From: Synechococcus sp. RS9916
GTDB lineage: Bacteria > Cyanobacteriota > Cyanobacteriia > PCC-6307 > Cyanobiaceae
NCBI RefSeq assembly: GCF_000153825.1
Contig: NZ_DS022299.1
Span: 1,142,869-1,206,868, forward strand
Length of the DNA stretch: 64,000 nucleotides
Reading direction: 5' to 3'
Shown here piece by piece: positions 1 to 8,541 of the stretch. The position numbers and the translations under genes are program-made. How positions within the stretch are numbered: position 1 is the stretch's first letter; each line of letters starts with the position of its first letter. The notes under the pieces are model-generated. The model ran no database searches, was not told where the DNA came from, and saw nothing but the letters and a program-made list of their open reading frames with translations.

Positions 1-1168
1 CCTCAACACTGGCACCGTTATCACCAGTGATATAAATCACCAAGGTGTTATCCAGCTCACCCAGATCATCAATCGCTTGAATTAAACGACCTGCTTCGTG
101 ATCAGAATGCTCTGTGAAAGCAGCAAACACTTCTGCCTGCCGGGCATAGATGCGTTGCTGCTGAGGCGTAAGGCTATCCCATTTGGGAATACTGTCAGGT
201 GCTTTTGCTAACTGCGTGCCTGGAGGAACAATCCCTGCCTTGATCTGGTTCTCAAGATTGCGCGCCCGCAGAACATCCCAGCCTTCATCAAACTTGCCGC
301 GGTATTTGGCGATCCATTCCTTACCCACATGGTGTGGGGAGTGGGCACCGGCTGAGGAGTAATAAATGAAGAAGGGCTTATCGGGCTTGATGGCTTTCTG
401 TTGGCGAACCCAACCGATCGCCTGGTCGGTCATGTCTTCGGTGAAGTGATACCGATCTTTCTTCGGTGCATCCACGATGGTGACTCCGTCATGGATGGTG
501 GGTTCCCACATGTTGTCTTCAGCACCCACGAAGCCATAGAACTTCTCGAAGCCTTGGCGCGTTGGCCAACGGGTCTGAGGGCCAGCAGCCGTGGTCTCAC
601 GACCCGGGGTCTCATGCCACTTGCCAAAAGCAGCTGTGTTGTAGCCGTTCAGCCGGAGGATTTCTGCAACCGGAATGGCGTAATCAGGCACCACGGTGGA
701 ATTACCCGCATAACCGGTAGCAACCTCCGGGATCGACCCGGTGTTGACCTTGTGGTGATTGCGTCCAGATTTCAACGCCGCCCGCGTCGGCGCACACAAC
801 GCCGTGGTGTGGAATCGGTTGTAGCGGAGGCCATCTTGGGCGAGCCTTTCTGCGGTGGGCATGTTCACCACCCCGCCAAATGCGGACGGTGCCGCATAAC
901 CGACATCATCGAGAAGGATGATCACCACATTGGGGGCACCTGCTGGTGCCGTCACTTCCCACTGCGGGGGCAAAGGCACCTCAGAGGGGAGCACCTTGGT
1001 GACCTTCTCTGGCCTGGGCTCCGCAATCGGGAGTTTCGTCCGATCGAATTCACGAGCCTGGGCGTGCCCTTGCGTGATACCGGCAATCGACACACTGGTC
1101 GCAAGGAATAGACCACTCCCCACAACCAGGCGGCGGAGCAGGCGAGACGCTTTGATCGGATGTGGCAT
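1..1168 (-). CDS. Arylsulfatase (type I sulfatase), 3' end outside window
   Basis: This is a type I sulfatase, which hydrolyses sulfate esters, probably on organic sulfates outside the cytoplasm. About 389 residues are visible and the frame runs off the left edge, so the C-terminus is missing. The ATG at 1168 is followed by a Sec-like signal (hydrophobic around residues 14-30, Ala-rich cleavage region near 37). The metal-binding segment IILLDDVG lies near residues 83-90. The CAPTR motif (CxPxR) has the catalytic Cys at about 125, which must be oxidised to formylglycine. A later GDNGAS segment also fits the family. The gene for the modifying enzyme lies upstream on the same strand (1704-2552), which supports an active Cys-type sulfatase. 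The substrate cannot be deduced. Confidence 0.92.
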   Translation of the reverse strand, partial: MPHPIKASRLLRRLVVGSGLFLATSVSIAGITQGHAQAREFDRTKLPIAEPRPEKVTKVLPSEVPLPPQWEVTAPAGAPNVVIILLDDVGYAAPSAFGGVVNMPTAERLAQDGLRYNRFHTTALCAPTRAALKSGRNHHKVNTGSIPEVATGYAGNSTVVPDYAIPVAEILRLNGYNTAAFGKWHETPGRETTAAGPQTRWPTRQGFEKFYGFVGAEDNMWEPTIHDGVTIVDAPKKDRYHFTEDMTDQAIGWVRQQKAIKPDKPFFIYYSSAGAHSPHHVGKEWIAKYRGKFDEGWDVLRARNLENQIKAGIVPPGTQLAKAPDSIPKWDSLTPQQQRIYARQAEVFAAFTEHSDHEAGRLIQAIDDLGELDNTLVIYITGDNGASVE

Positions 1169-1343
1169 GGCAGACGTCGGTGAGGCAACGAGGCCTTAGG
1201 ACTTCTTCCTGCTTAGCCAGGGGGTTGACGTTTGAGATGCCAACGTCGACCAACTGTGCACCATTCGGATCAAGCGGGAGCTGTTCTGCGGCGAAACATG
1301 TTCTGCAGCTAAACAACGACCAAACCGTTCATGCACCACAGCG

Positions 1344-1712
1344 ATGACTCCTCGACGCAGTCTTTATCGAATCGCCACCGCTGTTGAGCTCATCACCGGC
1401 ATCACGCTGCTGTGCTTGCCAGCCGTGATGGTCCGGCTTCTGTTTCAAACCGATGCGACTGGAGCGGAGCTTCATCTGGCTCAGCTCTATGGGCTCGCCC
1501 TTGTTGGCCTCGGAGTGTCTTGCGCAAGCGAGCCCTATCCACGATCGGCGCAACGAGGACTGTTGATTTACAACAGCTTCGCGGCAGTGCTCTTGTTCGC
1601 TCTGATTGCCAAGGCAATCTCCGGGGGCTTGGTGGTGTGGGCAGCCGCTTGCCTCCACCTCATGTTGGGCATGTTGATGATCATCGACCAACTGCAAGCG
1701 CGATCACACTGA
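1344..1712 (+). CDS. Small four-helix membrane protein, function unknown
   Basis: A 122-residue protein with about four hydrophobic helices (roughly residues 12-35, 45-60, 72-92 and 96-116) and short loops. It starts with ATG at 1344 and I recognise no named family. It sits on the plus strand between the sulfatase and the formylglycine-generating enzyme gene, both on the minus strand, and its 3' end overlaps the latter by 9 bp. The long hydrophobic segments in the right positions argue for a real gene. A link to sulfatase function is possible only by position. Confidence 0.6.
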   Translation: MTPRRSLYRIATAVELITGITLLCLPAVMVRLLFQTDATGAELHLAQLYGLALVGLGVSCASEPYPRSAQRGLLIYNSFAAVLLFALIAKAISGGLVVWAAACLHLMLGMLMIIDQLQARSH

Positions 1713-2552
1713 ATCCGAAGCACAGCGAAACCCCATATGGCAGGTGGCAGTATCCGTCGTCTGCCCCATCAGTGCAGCCGGACGGAACCGGTGGCAGTAG
1801 TTTTCCGCGCAGAGAAATGACCCGCCCTTGATGATCCGTCGTTCCTGCTCACCTTTGGGAACTGGGAACAACGTCGATGTCCATTCCCAGACGTTCCCAC
1901 ACATGTCGACCAATCCATAGCCATTGGCAGGAAAGCTGCCGACAGGCGACGTCCAAAACCAACCATCAGTCTGCTCATTACGCCAAGGAAACGGCCCTTG
2001 CCAAACATTGGCCAACCACCGTCCTCCCGGGGTCATCTCTGAGCCCCAGGCATAGTCCTGCCCCACAAGACCACCGCGTGCTGCCACTTCCCATTCATCG
2101 GCAGTGGGCAGTCGCTTGCCCGCCCAGTCGGCATAGGCCAACGCATCGTCATAGGCGACATGCACCACCGGATGGTCCGGGAGATCGTCAATCTGTGTCG
2201 ACGGTCCCTGCGGATGTCGCCAATCAGCACCTTCAACCAAGGCCCACCAGGAGAGGGGCTGACTGCGATCAACGGTGGGCGGAGGCGGGATAAACACTGC
2301 TGACTCAGGGCACTGCTCCTCAGGCGCCAAGTTGGGATACAGCTCAGGATCAGGAGGCTTTTCAGACACTGTGACGTAGCCCGTATCAGCAACAAATCGT
2401 GCAAAGTCAGCATTCGTCACCGGAGCCACATCAAGGGAAAAAGCCCTCACTTGAATGGAGCGAACGGGCGACTCTTCTGGATAAAACGACTCGGAACCAA
2501 GGCAATACTCACCGGCAGGAATCTGCACCATCCCTTGGCGAGAATCAGCCAT
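1704..2552 (-). CDS. Formylglycine-generating enzyme (sulfatase-modifying factor, SUMF1 family)
   Basis: It oxidises the active-site Cys of type I sulfatases to formylglycine. The protein has 282 residues from the ATG at 2552; a TTG two codons earlier is less likely. The FGE-sulfatase fold is visible in PVTNADFARFV, GKRLPTADEWE, GLVDMCGNVWEWT and the C-terminal GGSFLC...GFRCA segment. Both redox cysteines of true FGEs are present, spaced C-x4-C at about residues 248 and 253, unlike many FGE-fold proteins of other function. It lies on the same strand as the truncated sulfatase but is separated from it by an oppositely oriented membrane-protein gene, so they are unlikely to share a simple operon. 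The natural substrate is very probably that sulfatase. Confidence 0.9.
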   Translation of the reverse strand: MADSRQGMVQIPAGEYCLGSESFYPEESPVRSIQVRAFSLDVAPVTNADFARFVADTGYVTVSEKPPDPELYPNLAPEEQCPESAVFIPPPPTVDRSQPLSWWALVEGADWRHPQGPSTQIDDLPDHPVVHVAYDDALAYADWAGKRLPTADEWEVAARGGLVGQDYAWGSEMTPGGRWLANVWQGPFPWRNEQTDGWFWTSPVGSFPANGYGLVDMCGNVWEWTSTLFPVPKGEQERRIIKGGSFLCAENYCHRFRPAALMGQTTDTATCHMGFRCASDSV

Positions 2553-2771
2553 TCTCAAAACGCTCTAAAAAGAATCCACCGAGTTCAACACAAAATCACC
2601 ACCGCCAAAGCAATGCTTAAACAACAGACATGTGGAGACCACACATCTCTCCTTTGAGCAGTCCATGCAGGGGTGCATCGAAGTTAACGCAAGTGTGCAC
2701 GAATGGGATCGGATCGGAATGCAGGGAATGTGTCTCGCCCCTAGTGTTCGCGCAATTCAATTTCCGCTGAG

Positions 2772-3791
2772 ATGCGAGCGTTATCCCTGGCTCTTCTTGC
2801 AACCTTGAGCAGCCTGAGCGTCGAAGCCGCAGCCAAACCGCAAGACAGCACCAAGGGTGAAGGTGCGATTCCAGCTGAGTTCACGACGCCACTGGTGCTC
2901 ACCCAGGCCGAAGACGTCGCAAGTGAAGCCGACACCCCAGAAGACGAGGAAGACGCATGGCGGACTTATCTCGATCTTTACGCTTTTATCGTTCCCACGA
3001 CTTACTCGACCACAGAAATCAACGGCAACAGAACCGAGTCTGCGCTTCCCCTCTCCGATGTGATCAACACAATCGATGAAGCACTCACCTTCAAAGCCCA
3101 GGTGGAGTACGGCCGGATCGGATTCATGGCCGGTGTGTATCACGGCAAGCTATCCGACAGCCAGTCCGCATCGGTTTATAAGGAGACCAAGAACCCCCTG
3201 CGGAACAAGCTCGGCGTTCCTGCTTTTCTGCGCGACCGAACCCTGCGCGTGAAAGGGGATCTGGATCTCGACGTCGACGCCAATCAAACCGTGGTTGATC
3301 TGGCCATGCGCTATCGGGCAGGAGCGATTCAGAAGCCACGCATGGAGAAAGGCAGCAGCAGCGTCGTCGGCCTGATGGGAGCTCGGATTATCGATGCCCA
3401 CATCCACACCAGCTGGACGTTGGAAAGCGAAGCCTCACTCACCGTGGAAGGTCAACGCGTCAGCAAGAAATACACCCGTGAACTGGAGAAGTCTTCAGGT
3501 GAAAGCTATGGCAACACCTGGGTGCAACCGTTGATCGGGATCTTCGGCACCTATGCCATCAGTGAAGACTGGCAAGCTTTTGCCTACCTCGATGCAGGCG
3601 GATTCGGACTGAACGGAGAGCAGGATCTAAGTGGAACCGCCCAGGCAGGCATTGCCTACGCCCTGGGCAACTCGGCTCAGCTCTCACTCTCCTACAAGTA
3701 TTTCGGCCTTGATTACGCCGGAGGAGGAGGGAACTCCTACAGCGTTGATCAAAGCGGCGTGAACTTAGGCCTTCGCTGGCTGTTTGACTGA
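2772..3791 (+). CDS. Predicted outer-membrane beta-barrel protein, unknown function
   Basis: A 339-residue protein with an N-terminal signal peptide (hydrophobic residues 4-17, Ala-rich cleavage region near 20-21). An acidic linker follows to about residue 65. The rest shows alternating polar/hydrophobic stretches separated by Gly/Asn-rich turns, ending in LGLRWLFD, as expected for barrel strands. No catalytic motif is evident. The start is ATG 2772, directly upstream of the signal peptide. The 3' end overlaps the convergent amine oxidase gene by 27 bp. A channel or porin-like role is inference from composition only. Confidence 0.65.
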   Translation: MRALSLALLATLSSLSVEAAAKPQDSTKGEGAIPAEFTTPLVLTQAEDVASEADTPEDEEDAWRTYLDLYAFIVPTTYSTTEINGNRTESALPLSDVINTIDEALTFKAQVEYGRIGFMAGVYHGKLSDSQSASVYKETKNPLRNKLGVPAFLRDRTLRVKGDLDLDVDANQTVVDLAMRYRAGAIQKPRMEKGSSSVVGLMGARIIDAHIHTSWTLESEASLTVEGQRVSKKYTRELEKSSGESYGNTWVQPLIGIFGTYAISEDWQAFAYLDAGGFGLNGEQDLSGTAQAGIAYALGNSAQLSLSYKYFGLDYAGGGGNSYSVDQSGVNLGLRWLFD

Positions 3792-5114
3792 CGCCACCGG
3801 TGTGCCGGCAGTCTGAGAGCTCAGGCTGTCGGCCACCGTCACAGCCGTTCGGGAGCCACTGGCAATGGCGCCTTCAATAAATCCGCGCCAGCCCTGGGCA
3901 TGATCTCCGGATGCAAAGAACACGTGGCCTTCCTGACGCGGTAATTCGTCACTGAAGCGGGCCACAGTTCCAGGTCTGTAGGTCGCCCAGCTCCCTTGCG
4001 AGAGGCTGTCAGCACCCCAGTCATGACCAAAGGTCGACAACAGCTTCACGCCGGGAATGAATTCCTCGAGCACGGTTTGCCACTCCTCCACTGATTTGTC
4101 GAGAGCCCCGGGTTCAAGACTGAAACCCGCCAGCACGGAATGCTGCTCACCACGTTTGTAGGTGAAGCTGCCGATCAGCGGTGAATCGGTGGAACGCGAC
4201 AAGGTCATCACGGCACCGGGATCACCCTCCACTTCAAAAAACACTTTGTATCCCCCGCCGACATGTTTGAGGCGGGAGGCTTCCAGCTTCACGCTGGACA
4301 GAGGCGGCTCAAAGTCAACGCTGTGCAGCACGTTCAATGGAACGGTCACCACCGCGCGTTTAGCAATCACCAGCTCACCTGACTCGGTGGTAACACAAAC
4401 GCCATCGCTGGATTGCTGAACAGCGCGCACCGATGTGTTCAGAGAAACCTCAAAACCACCGTCGCTGGCCATCGCCTCCACCAAGGCACCGGTGCCATGG
4501 GTGAACTTGTAGCGGGCTGCGGTGTCATTGAAGAGCTCATAGTTCCAACCGGTGAGCGACCAGCAGCGCATCATCTCCACATAGGAGGCGTTCTGCGGTT
4601 GGTTCATGCTGAGGATCTCGAGAAATCCTCCGATGCTGGTGCGCTGCAAGGGCGTGAGCTCGAGGGCGTTGAGACGGTCAGCGACGGTTAGGCCGTCGCG
4701 TTCACACACCGCATCCCAGCAGTGGTGCATGTCATAGGGACGCTCCCAAACACCCTTCGACTCGGCAAAAAAGTGCTCAAAACCCTCCACGAATTCACCC
4801 AGCTGCGACTCCTGCAACTCCTGAACCTGACCGTCGATTTTGATCGCCACCCGCTCGGCGACACAGCCCGGTGTCTCCTGAACCTCGAGTCCATAACGCT
4901 CCTTCTCGGCCCACACAAAGGGTTGCGTCCAATGCACCCAAGTGCCGCCCAATTCCACGTGAAAGCCGTTGCGATCCTCACTCCAGGTGCGTCCACCTAG
5001 CCGATCACGGGCTTCGAGAACAAGCACGTCGTAGCCCCGCTTTTGTAGGTCACGGGCTGCTGTGATGCCGGCAAAACCACCGCCAATCACAACCACATCA
5101 ACAGATCGAGCCAT
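3765..5114 (-). CDS. FAD-dependent flavin amine oxidase family protein
   Basis: A flavin amine oxidase-type oxidoreductase of 449 residues. The N-terminal dinucleotide fold is clear (VVVIGGGFAGITAARDL, then LVLEARDRLGGR at about residues 32-43), and LGGTWVHW is the usual substrate/FAD segment. The C-terminal FAD-binding region (FFASGDHAQGWRGFIEGAIASG) is present. No signal peptide is seen, so the protein is probably cytoplasmic. It lies 77 bp downstream of a DUF1254 gene in the same direction and may be the last gene of a three-gene unit (8348 to 3765). The substrate could be a primary amine, polyamine or amino acid and cannot be told from sequence. The 3' end overlaps the barrel gene. Confidence 0.85.
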   Translation of the reverse strand: MARSVDVVVIGGGFAGITAARDLQKRGYDVLVLEARDRLGGRTWSEDRNGFHVELGGTWVHWTQPFVWAEKERYGLEVQETPGCVAERVAIKIDGQVQELQESQLGEFVEGFEHFFAESKGVWERPYDMHHCWDAVCERDGLTVADRLNALELTPLQRTSIGGFLEILSMNQPQNASYVEMMRCWSLTGWNYELFNDTAARYKFTHGTGALVEAMASDGGFEVSLNTSVRAVQQSSDGVCVTTESGELVIAKRAVVTVPLNVLHSVDFEPPLSSVKLEASRLKHVGGGYKVFFEVEGDPGAVMTLSRSTDSPLIGSFTYKRGEQHSVLAGFSLEPGALDKSVEEWQTVLEEFIPGVKLLSTFGHDWGADSLSQGSWATYRPGTVARFSDELPRQEGHVFFASGDHAQGWRGFIEGAIASGSRTAVTVADSLSSQTAGTPVASVKQPAKA

Positions 5115-5191
5115 CAGAAGTTCAGTGCAAAAAGGACGAAAGAGTCAGGTCATAGGTGTGGCGTCAGAGCAGAGCCATCTCAGCCCCTAAC

Positions 5192-6745
5192 TCAAAGTTG
5201 TTCAATCGCTCCCAGCTTCCAAGTGCGGTCAAACCACTCTTGGCCTGGGCCGTAAAGACGGAAGATGCCGAACCAGCCCTTGCCTGGAACCGTCTTCACC
5301 CAGTTGGCTTCTTTGCCTGCAGGGGGTTCCGGACCGAAGTACAGATCAATGCTGCCATCGGCGTTCTTGGCCATCTCCGGATTGCGCTTGTTGTTCTTGC
5401 TGGGGTAAGGCATCTCCTTGCTCTGCAGCATTGAGCGGGTTTGCGGGTCGTAGACCACAAACGACCAGAAACGCTGGGCGGGAGGATTGGCGGGAATGTT
5501 GAGTTTGTAGGTTTTCGAGCCATCCAGATAGGCACCGCCACTGTCCCGAGAAGTGAAGGCGTACTGGGAACCAACACCAGGCAGTTCCAGCACCATCGCC
5601 GGCGTGTTCACCGTGGCGAGGTAGAAGAACAGGGTGCGGCCATCCATGTCGCGCCCACCCTTGCCACCATCGACGACATACTCGTGGTTGCCACCTGGGA
5701 ATCCGGTTTGCCAGTAGCCCGCTTTGCCCGGATAGATGTATGCCTTGGGATCCTTCGGGGCAAACAGAATCGAGCGCGCCGTGGCATTACCAATGGCAAC
5801 GGCCTCGGTCAGCAAAGCTTTTTGGTCGCTTGAAGGGTTGAACGGCTTGCCTTTTTGAATGCCAATGGCCGAGGCCATGCCGAGGAGTTCAGGGGAGAAC
5901 ATCGCGGAGGGCTCACGCTGAATCACGTCATTGAGTTCTTCGTAGAACTTGAAGTCATTGGCGTGAATCGTGTTCACATCGGATCCGGTGAGGTTGGTAA
6001 ACGTGTTGGCAGGTGGATTGGCCCTTTGCGCAAACGGATACACCTTGAGGCCAGTCTTGAAGGCCGACTTGGCCGTATCGGGCTTGCCTTGCTCATCGAG
6101 GAAACCGCGAAGAATCAACCAATTGATCTTGCTGGGCGTGGTCGCAACGAAATAGCCGTCGGTATTGGCGGGTGCTTGATGGCCAGGGCCAAGAATCAGA
6201 TACTTCCCTCCCTTACCTTTGTCTGGACCAGGGCCGCCCATGTCGACCACAAAACGGAAAAAGGCGTCATTGACGGTGCCAGGGCCGGTGCCCTCCGGCA
6301 CTTCGACGACGACAGGACCATCACTGAGATCGAGAAACGCTGAGGCATAGACCGTATCGGTATTACCCGTAAGCCAGAGCGATTCGGAGCTCATCAGCTC
6401 CTCAAACAAGCCGATATCACGATTTGACTTCAAGCCATACCCATCCCGGTGGCCGACATAAAGCATCTCGATGGATGCCGCCGGCATGAAGTTCAAGAAG
6501 GTCTGCACACCACGCCCAAGGTCGACCTGACGGCGTGCCTTTCGCATGGTTTCATCATCGGGGAAACCATCGAAATACTTAAACGTGCCGATTCGTGTTC
6601 TAACCGTATCGGGGGTCAACACATCAACGGGGATTGGCGTGTTGTACCCCTTGGGCTTCACATCGCCAGCATGAAGGGCAGTCGCGCTACATGCCAAAAA
6701 CAACGCGGAAAGGGCAGTGGACGAGAGGTGCTTAAGAACAGTCAT
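5192..6745 (-). CDS. DUF1254/DUF1214 exported protein (long form, copy 1)
   Basis: A 517-residue exported protein of the DUF1254 plus DUF1214 architecture. The ATG at 6745 is chosen because it gives a clean signal peptide (hydrophobic residues 9-24, cleavage near ALHA). The frame stays open further upstream but would run into the neighbouring gene. The N-terminal DUF1254 block contains TGNTDTVYASAFLDL and NDAFFRFVVDMG. The C-terminal DUF1214 block contains RFWSFVVYDPQTRS and NADGSIDLYFGP, ending at PGKGWFGIFRLYGP. It is strongly similar by eye to the next gene upstream (6783-8348), 37 bp away, indicating tandem duplication. Biochemical function is unknown to me. Confidence 0.88.
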   Translation of the reverse strand: MTVLKHLSSTALSALFLACSATALHAGDVKPKGYNTPIPVDVLTPDTVRTRIGTFKYFDGFPDDETMRKARRQVDLGRGVQTFLNFMPAASIEMLYVGHRDGYGLKSNRDIGLFEELMSSESLWLTGNTDTVYASAFLDLSDGPVVVEVPEGTGPGTVNDAFFRFVVDMGGPGPDKGKGGKYLILGPGHQAPANTDGYFVATTPSKINWLILRGFLDEQGKPDTAKSAFKTGLKVYPFAQRANPPANTFTNLTGSDVNTIHANDFKFYEELNDVIQREPSAMFSPELLGMASAIGIQKGKPFNPSSDQKALLTEAVAIGNATARSILFAPKDPKAYIYPGKAGYWQTGFPGGNHEYVVDGGKGGRDMDGRTLFFYLATVNTPAMVLELPGVGSQYAFTSRDSGGAYLDGSKTYKLNIPANPPAQRFWSFVVYDPQTRSMLQSKEMPYPSKNNKRNPEMAKNADGSIDLYFGPEPPAGKEANWVKTVPGKGWFGIFRLYGPGQEWFDRTWKLGAIEQL

Positions 6746-6782
6746 GGTTGAGCGTGAAACGTAGGAAGGGGCGATTGAGATC

Positions 6783-8348
6783 TCAACCAAGCGGCTGAAT
6801 ATCGTTGAGTTGCCAGGTTTTGTCGAACCAGGGCTGCAGCGGGCCATACAGACGGAACACAGCGAACCAGCCCTTACCCGGAACGGTCTGAATCCAATTC
6901 GCTTCCTGACCTGCCGGGGCTGTGGGTCCGAAATACAGATCAATCGTGCCGTCTGCATTCACGACCATGTCTTGGTTGCGCTTGCTGTTCTTACTGGGAA
7001 GCAGCTGATCGGTTTGCAGTTCAGAACGGGTCTGCGGGTCGTAGGCCACCATCGACCAGAAATCCTTGGCGGGAACATCGGCATCCACGGTGAATTTGTA
7101 GGTTTTACTGCCATCGAGATAGGCACCATTGGCATCCGTAGCGACAACCCCGTACTGGGAACCAACGCCAACCATCTTCAACACCATGGCCGGTGTGTTA
7201 ACGGTGTAACCCCAGAAGAAATTATTGCGGGCATCGAGATTCCGACCACCCTTACCACCATCAATCAGCCATTCGTGGCTGCCACCACCAAAAGGCGTAA
7301 ACCACTGCTTGCCCTCATAGAAATAGACATCGGAATTGCGAGGCTTGCCCATATCGGCACGCACATAGGCAACACCGACCTGCACCGCCTCTTCAAGCAG
7401 TGCGCGATCTTCGTCACTGGGCGCAAAAGGCTTCCCTTTTTCCAGGCCAATCGCAGAAGCTAAACCTCTTAATTCAGGGTCAAGCAGACTGATTGGCTCC
7501 CTCTGAATGACCGTATTCAGCTCTTCGAAGAAATGGAAGTTATTCGCATGGACCGTATTAAAGATACCCTCTCCTCCCTGAATAAAGGTCATCGCTGGTG
7601 GGTTATCTTTCAGAGACAGCGGGTAGAGCCTGAGACCTTCCTTGTAGTTTGCAACGGCTTGATCAGGCTGACCCTCATCATCGAGGAAAGCTCTCAGAAT
7701 CAACCAGTTAGAATAACTGGGAGAGCGGAACACAAAGTAGCCGTCGGTGTTCGCAGGCTCTGCATCGTCGGGTCCCAAAATCAGGTATTTACCGCCCTTT
7801 CCTCGGTCGGGACCTGGCGCTCCAGTATCCGCAACAAAGCGGAAAAAGGCATCATTGATGGTTCCAGGCCCGAGACCAGCAGGGATCTCGATCACCATCG
7901 GGCCGGTTTCCTTCAGATTGAAGAAAGTCGAGCCATACACCGTGTCGGTATTACCGGTGAGAAACAACGGGTTGGAATTCAGCGGTGCCAACAACATGAC
8001 TTTGTTGTAAGCATCCACCCCCATCCCAGCATGACCAGCACGCAGCATTTCAATACTGGCCGCAGGCATCAATGTGAGAAAGGTTTCGTAAGCCCGGATG
8101 AACTTCAGATTGTCAAAGCTGGTATCAACCGTGGCGGCATCGGGCATGCCATCGAAGAAGTTGAACGTGCCAACCGATGTGCGAACCGTGTCTGGCGTGA
8201 GCAATTCGGATGGGATCGGCGTGGTGTAACCGCGGGGGACAGCACCGCCAGCCGTTTGCGCCCGTAATGGCAGACCCAACAAAACTCCCGAAAGGGCCAA
8301 GAGAGAAAATCCCTTTGACGCTCCCTTCACCCATGCTGTGGTCACCAT
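6783..8348 (-). CDS. DUF1254/DUF1214 exported protein (long form, copy 2)
   Basis: A 521-residue paralogue of the downstream gene with the same layout. It has a signal peptide (hydrophobic LLALSGVLLGLPL, cleavage near the ALRAQTA region), a DUF1254 block with TGNTDTVYGSTFFNL and NDAFFRFVADTG, and a DUF1214 block with DFWSMVAYDPQTRS and NADGTIDLYFGP. The ends match the 5192-6745 protein closely. It is the first gene of a probable unit that continues into the second DUF1254 gene and the amine oxidase. A hairpin with a short T run (8456-8498) separates it from the short-form DUF1254 pair upstream. Export suggests a periplasmic role; the reaction is unknown. Confidence 0.88.
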   Translation of the reverse strand: MVTTAWVKGASKGFSLLALSGVLLGLPLRAQTAGGAVPRGYTTPIPSELLTPDTVRTSVGTFNFFDGMPDAATVDTSFDNLKFIRAYETFLTLMPAASIEMLRAGHAGMGVDAYNKVMLLAPLNSNPLFLTGNTDTVYGSTFFNLKETGPMVIEIPAGLGPGTINDAFFRFVADTGAPGPDRGKGGKYLILGPDDAEPANTDGYFVFRSPSYSNWLILRAFLDDEGQPDQAVANYKEGLRLYPLSLKDNPPAMTFIQGGEGIFNTVHANNFHFFEELNTVIQREPISLLDPELRGLASAIGLEKGKPFAPSDEDRALLEEAVQVGVAYVRADMGKPRNSDVYFYEGKQWFTPFGGGSHEWLIDGGKGGRNLDARNNFFWGYTVNTPAMVLKMVGVGSQYGVVATDANGAYLDGSKTYKFTVDADVPAKDFWSMVAYDPQTRSELQTDQLLPSKNSKRNQDMVVNADGTIDLYFGPTAPAGQEANWIQTVPGKGWFAVFRLYGPLQPWFDKTWQLNDIQPLG

Positions 8349-8455
8349 TCACCAGAATCGCTGTTATTCAAAAGCTAGACATGCCGACAAAATATGACCA
8401 TGCGCAATGATCCCAAAAGGGCAAAACTCAGAAGCAACAAAAAGCGTGAGCACAC

Positions 8456-8498
8456 ATCAAAAGCTCGCAACGATGTTGTATCGCTGCGAACCCGAGCT
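8456..8498 (-). terminator. Hairpin with T run after the short-form DUF1254 pair
   Basis: On the minus strand AGCTCG pairs with CGAGCT, enclosing CGCAGCGAT against a near-match ATCGTTGCG around a short loop, followed by TTTT. It lies about 45 bp after the stop of the gene ending at 8542 and fits an intrinsic terminator splitting the four DUF1254 genes into two transcription units. Confidence 0.55.
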
Positions 8499-8541
8499 CC
8501 ATTCCAGAAATGCAGCCGAAGAACTGAAAAGTACGCCGCGC

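Noticed and set aside
401-1111. Plus-strand open frame antisense to the sulfatase
   Set aside because: The minus strand encodes a clear sulfatase with CAPTR and signal peptide; the antisense product has no coherent pattern.
2703-2724. Direct repeat of GATCGG upstream of the barrel protein
   Set aside because: Too short and imperfect in context to call an operator.
6746-6958. N-terminal extension of the long-form DUF1254 copy 1
   Set aside because: It would lie inside the 3' end of the preceding gene and put 71 residues before the signal peptide; ATG 6745 is far better.
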